DNA from: Laccaria trichodermophora
Taxonomy: Eukaryota > Basidiomycota > Agaricomycetes > Agaricales > Hydnangiaceae
Assembly (NCBI GenBank): GCA_018417955.1
Contig: JACTVC010000002.1
Coordinates: 806,001-870,000 of the forward strand
DNA length: 64,000 nt
Direction of reading: 5' to 3'
The notes under the pieces were generated by a model, which had not been told where the DNA came from, ran no database searches, and saw only the letters and a list, made by a program, of their open reading frames with translations. A program made the translations under genes and the position numbers. Every line of letters starts with the position of its first letter. The stretch's first letter is position 1. Of the stretch, positions 56,439-64,000 are shown piece by piece.

Positions 56439-57048
56439 TCAGAGTGCATTTCCAAAGTGTGAGTCGCGGTCAATAATCAGCCGTGCTACTACTTCGCTCC
56501 CATGATAGTAACAAACACTATTTGAGTCTGGGAACTCAAGGTCGATGTTAGTAAGGTAGCTAACAATTTTGAATGGTATATACATCAGGTTGTTAGAGAG
56601 GCGCCCTCGCGGTCCAATACAGAGATCCCATTCCAGTCGGGTGTTGAACCGATACACCACAGCCGAGCTGGGACTTCCGTAGAAAAATTTCCCATGGGGA
56701 ACGGCTTCATGGATGAACTGGCGGTCGCTTCGAGATCAAAGGAAAAGGGTATCGAGTCTTGATGTCACAAGCAATCGGCCTCCAGATACGAGAAAAAGGC
56801 CACCACTGCACATCCTTGGGATGCAGAACGCGGGTCTGAAACGGTGTAAGCCGACGCCCGTCACTCCTCCGCGAACACTCAGCAAGACGATGGGGCGACA
56901 AAGCCACCTGTTCAAAATCATCTATCGACATCTTTGGTTTGCACGCTCCTTGGACGATGCATATGAGAAAATAGAGGCAGACATTGGATTGTGTCATGAG
57001 GGGTAGCTTGCTCGTAGTTTTCCAAGATACGAATTTCACGGCGCGCAA
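56439..57048 (-). pseudogene. F-box/propeller-like paralog D fragment
   Basis: The minus strand carries MSIDDFEQVALSPHRL and PFQTRVLHPKDVQWW, then in another frame FLVSGGRLLVTSRLD, then VVYRFNTRLEWDLCIGPRG down to 56439. These are the same blocks, in the same order, as in paralogs A-C (MSLDDLEHAALSP, FLVPGGR..). The F-box itself is missing and the frame changes at least once. It is inverted relative to the other three copies. Confidence 0.6.
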
Positions 57049-57250
57049 TGGTCAAGCGTTGGGACCAACGCTGCAGCCTTGCTGACACGATTCCACGCGA
57101 TGAACTGGCTGCCCTTGCTGCATGCGTTTACCAGTGATCATATATTACAAAGACAATACAGGTCGACAATCTGAATCGTTACATACACCAGATCAGTTCT
57201 CTTTACAGGCAGCAGTGAAACGGCGCTTACACCACGACATCCCCCTAATA

Positions 57251-58257
57251 TCACCAAGCCCGCTGCCGACTCCCTTCACCATGGCGCCGTCGGTCATCAT
57301 CGTACCGCCGTCGACTGCCCCTGTCCCTTTCTCGGTGGGCTTCTTCGACCTCCCTCCTGTTGAAAACATCCCCATAAGCACTGCCAGATCCACCATGTAC
57401 GGTGCTAGGCGTTTCGCCCCCCTGCATCTCGCGCCTCTTCCTCCGGATAAGTTCTTGGGCGCGTTCCCGCTCCGACATTTCACGACTCAGTCGGGCCTGA
57501 ACCTCCGGAGGTGCAGAGGGAGCATGGCTTGGTAGAGCGGGCCGTGAACGATAGGATGAAGATGAGCTTGGGGGGCGGGAGGCAAGTTGCTTGGTGATAG
57601 ATGTTAGAGGGTCGTGCGCAGATTTTCGGAATTCATCTCGTTTTCTGTTTGGGCGAGTCAGTGGGCAAAGAGTGTAGAATGTGGATCCGATCAAACTTTC
57701 GCTCGTCCTCTACTTCTTCAGTCTTGTCGGAGTTGCTTGCAGAATACCAAGGCTTGAGATCCTTGGCTGACGGAGCTAGTGCGACACCTTTCTCACTCTC
57801 TCCTGGCGTCGCTTTCTTCGTGGCTTTGATAGCAGCAGCGATTGCATTCTAGACGATTTTTTTAGTATTCAAGGGGCATGTGTGGAATTTCATAGAGAGC
57901 ATACATGCTCAAGGTCCTCGAAAAAGTTGATATGCCCTTTCGTAGTCGGCAAGGCCGCAGGTTGCATCGACCCCCCAGCTGTGATGGCTTTCATGTCGTC
58001 GTCGCCCCTCTGCTTCTTCTTTGCAGGCTTGTCCGATGCGGCGCGCTCACGTAGCAGTTGGATTCGTGCTTCAGAATCCTAGTCTTAGCCTCAGTTTTTG
58101 TGTGAATAGAAGGGAAAGTACTCACTGCCAACGACATTCTCCCTTCTTCCTTGGCCTCTTTGAGCTGCGCCTCCTCTTCATCTCTTCGAACCTTTTCAAT
58201 GTTATCCCGTCGATATGGATGATACGACTTGTGGTGGGCGATGTTGAGCTTGCCCAT
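57251..58257 (-). CDS. LENG1/CIR N-terminal-domain protein
   Basis: Four exons on the minus strand: 58257-58126, 58078-57905, 57848-57697 and 57644-57251 (introns 47, 56 and 52 bp). They join in frame to 283 aa. Residues 1-45 are a CIR_N domain (MGKLNIAHHKSYHPYRRDNI...VRRDEEEA), the hallmark of the LENG1/CWC25-like group, many of which are splicing-associated. The middle has DKPAKKKQRGDDDM, a basic nuclear-type segment. The C-terminal half has KSAHDPLTSITKQL and an Arg/Glu-rich helix (MSERERAQELIRRKRREM). The third intron uses GTTTGA as donor, an uncommon choice that is needed to reach the C-terminal frame. The start codon lies 187 bp from the divergent XPF start, so the two probably share a promoter region. 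Confidence 0.8.
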
Positions 58258-58444
58258 CGTGGTCAAGGTTCGATAGATTCAGTCGGTGCGCAAACATCAC
58301 AAAATATATTCTTCTGCCTGTCCACCACCTCGATGATACCTCTGCAATAAATGATCGTTTCAACAACCTTGAGCTTGAGCACTAGCCGAATTCACCAAAA
58401 TTTAAACGAAGAAAGTCCTCGAAGGTCGCCATTACGCTGAAGGG
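58258..58444. promoter_or_regulatory. Shared divergent promoter region (LENG1-like / XPF)
   Basis: Only 187 bp separate the two start codons. No TATA box or known operator is obvious; inferred from gene layout alone. Confidence 0.5.
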
Positions 58445-61400
58445 ATGTCTTTACTCCTACCATATCACAAGGGGATTCTCGAGAACATCCATGACCCTGC
58501 TACCAGCGAACTATTAATCTTGGCCAGAGGGCTGGGGCTTCGCAGAATTATCTGCACTCTCATGCAAATATATGATTCCCCGCAAAATCTTGTGTTACTT
58601 GTCAACGCAACCCCAGAAGAGGAATCAGGCATTGGAGAGGAGCTCGGGATAATGGGGTGTCGCAGACCAGGTTTACGGGTAGTCGGATATGAGACTGCAA
58701 GCAAAGAAAGGTAAGTTATTATGGTCGTGTCAGGCCCAACGCTGACGCGCCCAGTCAGGAAGAATCTTTACAAGAGTGGCGGACTTATCTCCGTCACTTC
58801 TCGCATCTTGGTTGTTGACATGTTACAGTCGGATATACCTATAGAGCTCATAACTGGCATGCTCATAATGCATGCTGAACAGTGAGTTCTTACGCTGTCC
58901 GCCTTGCATTTGACTCTGACCGCTCGTAGAGTAACCCCGCTCGTCTTAGAGGCTTTCATTGTTCGACTTTATCGCGAAAAGAATAAAATGGGCTTCGTAA
59001 AGGCTTTCACGGACCAACCGGAGCATATCACGAGCGGACTGTCTCCTCTTAAGAACATCATGAAGGAACTCCAACTCCGAACAGTTCGCATTTACCCAAG
59101 GTTTCATGAAGATATCAAGAAATCCCTTGAACGTCGACGGGCGGACGTTGTTGAACTTTCACAGCCACTCACTGAGCCGATGTCTAACATTCATCACGCA
59201 ATTATCCAATGCATGAACACAACCTTGTCAGAACTGAAGCGCTCGAACACCACGGTTTGTTTCACATCCACCTCACCTTCCAGTCTTAATGGCCATTACA
59301 GCTTGACCTCGACGACTTCAGCGTTGAAAATGCTTATTTCCGCTCTTTTGACATCATCGTAAGACGTCAGCTCGATGTGGTCTGGCACAAGGTCGGACCC
59401 AAAACTAAACAACTCGTCAATGACCTCGCGACGTTACGAAGACTCTTATAGTACGCCATTTATTCTCTCTTATCCTCTTACCTAATATTTCGACATAGCT
59501 ACCTGCTGACCTACGACTCCCTCCAATTTCACGCGTACCTCGAGACGTTGATAGCCTCAAATACTACCACTCCAACAGGAGGAACCAAGCAACACCAATC
59601 ACCGTGGATGCTGACCGATGCAGCCAACATCATCTTCGGAGTGGCTGAGCGCCGGTGTTACACCATCAGCTCGACGTCCAAACGTGTCGTCCCTCGGGTG
59701 ATTGACCTCGTTGACGACGAAGACGCATGGGATGCCTTGGACGAAGCCGAAGGCCGCGTGGGTGGTAAAGGCAAAGAAAAGGAACACAAACCAACCTGGG
59801 TGCCTGATGGCATGGATCCTGTTCTCGAAGAGCTGCCAAAGTGGAACCTACTCTCAGATGTCATCCTCGAAATAGAGGAAGAGATAATTAGGCAACAAAC
59901 CATAACGAGGAAACCACCAACTCTTGGTCTGTCTCCATCTCCCGTTGTTCATCGGCCGCTTGCTTACCATGACACGTAACAGGCTCCAATACCATCCTCA
60001 TAATGGCCTCATCCACCAAAACATGCAGCCTCCTTACCGAATTCTTCTCCACCATGAACCACGATGCGCCCAGTGGCACAAAAGGCCGAAAAATGATGAT
60101 GCAAAAGCTCCGTGTCTATCTCTGGTGGAAATCCCAGCTTTTGGCCAGAAAACAAGAAGGAAAGACACATTTTGCTATGCCTGATACAAGCCGGCGAGCC
60201 GGGGACGGTCTAGATGGACTCTACGGCCAGAACGACGATATCAGCGAGGGTTTGAAGAAGAAAGATAAGGAGAAGGCTGAGAGGAATCAGAGTCGGCGTA
60301 GGATTAGAGGAGGCGGACCTGCTTCGTCTTCGGGCTCTCGAGAAACTAAGACGGCCTCAGTTGATCTGGGGCCTGACCGGGTCAGAGCAAGGAATGACTT
60401 TTCCGAGTTGTGAGTCCTGCCAGCCTGTATTTCCGCCGTTTTTTCCGCTACTGATGTGTGCTCCAGTTGGGCCGCGCAGGCCGACGTAGGGGAAGGGCCT
60501 ATCGAGCTGTCTGATATGCAATTATTGGATTTCACGTCTGGCGCGTTGGAAGACGAGTTTGACGTCCATTATGGCTTGTTGCCACCAGAGGAGACGGTCC
60601 TGATACGAGCGTATTCGGACGACAGCGACGATCGTATGCTCGCTGAGATTGAGCCGAAGTTCATTGTGATGTTCGAGCCTAATATGGAGTTTATACGCCG
60701 TATCGAGGTCAGTTCTTCCTCTTTCCCTATGGCCCGAAGGATCCTTCCACTCATCAGACCACACTTGTAGGTATATCGAAGTTCGAGCCCTGGTCTGGGC
60801 GTTCGAGTGTATCATATGATATACGAAAACTCTTGTGAAGAGCACAAGTATCTTGCAGGTATCCGGCGGGAGAAGGAGTCGTTTGAGAGGCTGATCAAGG
60901 AGAGAGGGGTGCGCTTAACCCCGTCATTGGCTCATCCATTGAATTGACCTCGGTTCTCTAGACCATGCTGATGCCTTTGCTCGAAGAGAGACGAGAGGGT
61001 GCCAATGAAGAGATTCTCAAGACCATCAGTTCCCGAGTGGCGGGCGGGCGGCGGACATTGAACAAAGAACCGTTTAGGGTGAGCATTCTCTTCCTCCTCA
61101 GTCAGACCTATTCTAAAGTCACATTCTAGGTCATCGTCGATATGAGAGAGTTCAGGTCAACACTACCATCCCTCCTTCATGCGTCCAGCCTCCTCGTGAT
61201 CCCTGCGACGTTGACTATCGGGGACTACATCTTGACCCCTGAAATCTGTGTCGAGCGTAAAAGTCTGTCGGATCTCATTTCCAGTTTCAACAGTGGGCGG
61301 CTGTACGTTTTTCTTCATGTCATCAAATTTTTTCTGTTGAATTCTGTCCTCAGGTATACACAGTGCGAGCTTATGTCCGTGCACTACAAGCACCCAATCC

Positions 61401-61960
61401 TTCTCATCGAATTCGAGGAAGATAAGGCATTCACACTTGATGTAAGGCTCATCTCATAGCACATTCTTCCTTCTACTAAATCTTCTAACAAGACGGTTAC
61501 GGATATGAAATCCTACGCTAAACCCTCCCACAAATACCCTCCAAAAAAGGGCCCAGGCGGTAATGGTCCGGAATCACCCTACTCCGGTGCAACCATCCAA
61601 TCCAAAATCGTTCTCCTAACCCTAACATTCCCTCGCCTCCGGATAATCTGGTCCTCATCCCCCTTCGCCACTTCCGAGATCTTCAATGACCTCAAAATGA
61701 ACAACTCAGAACCGGATCCTACCAAAGCCATCGCCATGGGCACGGATGATGACCCAGAGGCAGGAGCGGGTGTGAATGGGGCTGCTGAGGAGGTGTTGAG
61801 GTGTTTACCGGGGATTAGTGCGAAGAATGTGAAGTATGTTATGGGCAAGGTCGGGAGTTTGAGGGAGTTTTGTGAGTTGGATGTCAAGGGGGTGCAGGAT
61901 ATACTTGGTGTTGAGCCGGGGAAGGCGTGTTGGGAGTTTATGCATAGGGGGGATAGGTGA
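58445..61960 (+). CDS. RAD1: XPF/Rad1 structure-specific endonuclease subunit
   Basis: Twelve exons (58445-58710, 58759-58881, 58930-59254, 59302-59450, 59499-59926, 59983-60409, 60467-60707, 60771-60908, 60962-61078, 61130-61302, 61354-61441, 61493-61960) sum to 980 codons in frame, normal for the family. Residues 1 to about 700 form the inactivated SF2 helicase-like part, starting [15 protein letters not shown], with [17 protein letters not shown] and [17 protein letters not shown]. The ERCC4 nuclease begins [12 protein letters not shown] (about 738); its catalytic motif is intact (GDYILTP then VERKSLSDL, about 769-787). The tandem helix-hairpin-helix ([14 protein letters not shown]) ends the protein and pairs with the Rad10/ERCC1 partner. 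It cuts 5' of lesions in nucleotide excision repair and trims recombination flaps. Several donors are non-GTRAGT (GTTTGT, GTCTGT, GTACGT). Confidence 0.92.
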
Positions 61961-62361
61961 TGGGGGGCATGGGGTCGACTCGTGATGATGAAACCGCAAC
62001 TGTTTTCTGATGGTTCTGGCAGGCGTCGCCTTCAACTGTAATAATTAATATATTGCACTAATAATAAATCACGCCCAACTACAGTCATTCACCGGTCAAT
62101 GATACAAAATTTTGTAGTTTCTCTATCTTCGCCATCTCATGTCCATTCCTCAAAATCTAAGTAGGCTAGAATACAAGAATACATGTGTTTAATGCAACTA
62201 CAGAGTTCAAATTTTTTTCCCTCTCCACCTCGCTGACGTAGAAAGGTTTCGGTGAAAACGGCCCCCACACGAGTCAATGAGACAGTCACAAAACACCAAA
62301 TCAAGGCATATCGATCAATGTTTGCCTTTATTTTTTGCATCCTGTCAACGTCTCAACCGCG
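61961..62361. other. Spacer, XPF 3' flank
   Basis: AT-rich, with ATTAATAT/AATAATAAA near 62,040-62,067 as possible polyadenylation signals. Confidence 0.5.
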
Positions 62362-62979
62362 ATGTCCGATTCGACGTATCAACCAAGCTCCAGCCCTACT
62401 CGTCCCTGTCTTGTGGACCGAACTCATGGCTTGAACTCACCCTCGCTTTCTACTTCCTCCAAGGCTGCCTCCAACAAAGCGGCGCAGAAAGCCATTCTCC
62501 GTCACCTGGAGCTCGTTGACTCGATTGATATAAGGAGCCCACCTCGCAAGCATCGGGGGAGGAAAAGCGCTCGAAAAGCTGCGCTCAAGACCGTTGAGTG
62601 AGTTCATTACATTATATACTACATCTTTTGTGTCTAATGTACTGTGGTTAACAGGGACTTCGCGCCGTTGGGAATCCTTGATTCCCAAATCGATTCTCAA
62701 ACCTGGCATGACAACCTTGTTGCAGAGGGGGCATCTCGAGAAGTCGAGTGCACTAGCTGCGAGGAGGTCCTCAGCGACTGCGACCAACTTTACGAGGAAC
62801 TCACTCAAACACGCAAAGACCTCATCTGCGCGCAAGAAGCCCATCTGAAGACTACCAACGAGAACATCCGGCTTGCAAAAGATTATGATCGTTTGGAGAA
62901 GGAGATGCAGTCATTGAGGGAGGCTATGGCATATGTGGGAGGGAAACTGTTGAAGAGTGCGAAGAAAAGTCAGGATTAG
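62362..62979 (+). CDS. Small coiled-coil protein, unknown function
   Basis: Two exons, 62362-62597 and 62655-62979, with a 57-bp intron (GTGAGT...AACAG), give 186 aa. The N-terminal half is Ser/Pro-rich and basic (SPPRKHRGRKSARKAALK), which could direct it to the nucleus or DNA. The C-terminal half is a coiled coil (CDQLYEELTQTRKDL, LAKDYDRLEKEMQSLREAM) that probably makes dimers. A C-X2-C (CTSCEEV) sits at the junction. No family recognised. Two upstream in-frame ATG/ATG-like starts are possible; 62362 is preferred because the sequence MSDSTYQPSSSPTRP starts a normal disordered N-terminus. Confidence 0.65.
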
Positions 62980-63054
62980 GTCAACACCACAGATAGGTAG
63001 TCAGATCAATGGGTTCATTGTTAGGGATCCCAATGTATTGAACATTATCTCTGT

Positions 63055-64000
63055 CTACTCGTTGTCTGATCCCGAAGATTCACTGTCTGAGGCATCACTG
63101 TTCGAAGCATCAGCTTCCCCACCCTCTGCATCATCTGAGTCACCACCTGCACCCGTTCCTTGGTCTTCCCCCATCACAGCTGGAACGGGGGGTTTTGAGA
63201 TCAAACGTCCCTTCAACACCGGTTTCTTCCACGCTGGCCGTCGCTTCTCCAACTTCGCCGCATCTCTCTCAATTTCCCACAGCCTCACTTCCTCTTTGTA
63301 CGCCTCCCTAATGACTTTGTTTTTCGCCAGCCGCGCAACCTCTGCAGCCTTGTAACCGCCCATGGTTGCGGCCCTTGCTGCACGTTTCTCTTTGCGGACA
63401 TGCTTCTCGACGGCTTTTCAGCTTGCCATTTCGGTATGTGCCCTGACTTCCTCTGTGAACTGTTTTGCTGTGTAAAGTCGTGGGCGTCCATCTGATACCA
63501 ATCGCCCTTCCTTTTTCTTGTTCTTCGCCACTTCTTCCTGTGCTGTTAGCTGACCTCGTACATCCTCCACATAGATGCCGTTGAGGACCATGGCTGATTG
63601 CATCTCAATCAGACTAAGTTTCTGACGCTGCCCCTTGGCAAGAGCCTCTTTCAACGCTTCTTGAAGCTCGAGTTCACGTACGGTCTCAGCACTAGCACTC
63701 AACAGCTGTGCATGGTTGGCTCGTTGGGGGGATATCACAACTGGAGTGAAGGATGGTGGCTGAGAGGTCGATTGGATGGGTGATGAGGTGATAAGGTAGG
63801 ACATGGAAGATGTGCGGAGTGATGAGAGTGCTGAGCGGACAGGTGTTTCAAAGAGGTCTCGTCGCGCCGTATGAGCGGGTGTGTGAGGTGAGTTATCGTC
63901 GTTGCTTCTCTCAGGCGATGGTGTGATTTCTCGAGCTCGTTTGTTAGCCCGATGGATGAGAGATGTGATGGCACGTAGCGGGGTGGCTGGAATAATGGGG
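63055..64000 (-). pseudogene. Pogo-like transposase C-terminal part, runs off right edge
   Basis: A single minus-strand frame runs from the window edge to 63055, broken only by a TGA at 63418-63420. It reads PLRAITSLIHRANKRAR, LRTSSMSYLITSSPIQS, ELQEALKEALAKGQ, NGIYVEDVRGQLTAQEE, KKKEGRLVSDGRPRLYT, then after the stop RKEKRAARAA, an Arg/Lys-rich block and an acidic Ser/Asp tail. This order is the usual region after the DDE domain in pogo/CENP-B-type transposases of mushrooms; the HTH and DDE parts must lie beyond the window. The stop follows MAS in a place where arginine or glutamine is typical. Assignment is from recollection of the family's C-terminal style. Confidence 0.6.

Noticed and set aside
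57122..57535. Plus-strand frame of 137 codons
   Set aside because: Antisense to the last exon of the LENG1-like gene.

Overview
This is a basidiomycete nuclear window, most likely from a mushroom-forming Agaricomycete. Coding genes are cut by many short GT-AG introns (about 47-66 bp). There is a CAP20-type fungal perilipin, an NB-ARC/TPR NLR-like gene with the short N-terminal exon typical of agarics, Ty3/gypsy chromoviruses, hAT-type miniature elements, and a local family of F-box plus beta-propeller-like paralogs. No tRNA, rRNA, CRISPR or bacterial operon structure is present.

Layout. 1-4.7 kb holds three gene relics: a multi-exon gene with a PD-(D/E)XK-like block, a minus-strand coiled-coil remnant and an ABC-ATPase remnant. 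4.8-7.7 kb is an apparently intact NLR-like gene (947 codons) with ten exact-period 126-bp TPR repeats. 7.7-19.2 kb is a gene-free island of minisatellites, a fold-back element, a roughly 6.2-kb span bounded by long inverted repeats, and a 490-bp duplicated unit carrying a tRNA-like A-box/B-box/T-run module. 19.2-24.1 kb is a 5'-truncated chromovirus integrase followed by a broken 3.4-kb unrecognised coding block. 24.1-30.6 kb is mostly featureless, with a truncated LTR and a TIR element. 30.6-31.9 kb is the perilipin gene.

The 32.4-50.0 kb stretch is a museum of mobile elements whose ends can be read to the base: a 1.02-kb TIR element with a 9-bp duplication; a hAT-like element inside another hAT-like element, itself holding a fold-back element; a 5.8-kb chromovirus with 237-bp LTRs inserted into a purine-rich minisatellite; and a 3.9-kb non-autonomous LTR element with 319-bp LTRs and no gag or pol, filled with tandem arrays. 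The last one separates members of the F-box family (44-57 kb, four copies, three or more of them damaged).

57.2-63.0 kb is ordinary housekeeping sequence: a LENG1/CIR_N-like gene divergent from the XPF/Rad1 nuclease gene (12 exons, 980 aa), then a small coiled-coil gene. The right edge carries the C-terminal part of a pogo-like transposase on the minus strand. The working genes (NLR, perilipin, LENG1-like, XPF) have unrelated jobs; they do not form one pathway. The accessory content is dominated by mobile elements and fast-evolving paralogs. All gene models are read by eye from splice consensus and frame continuity.
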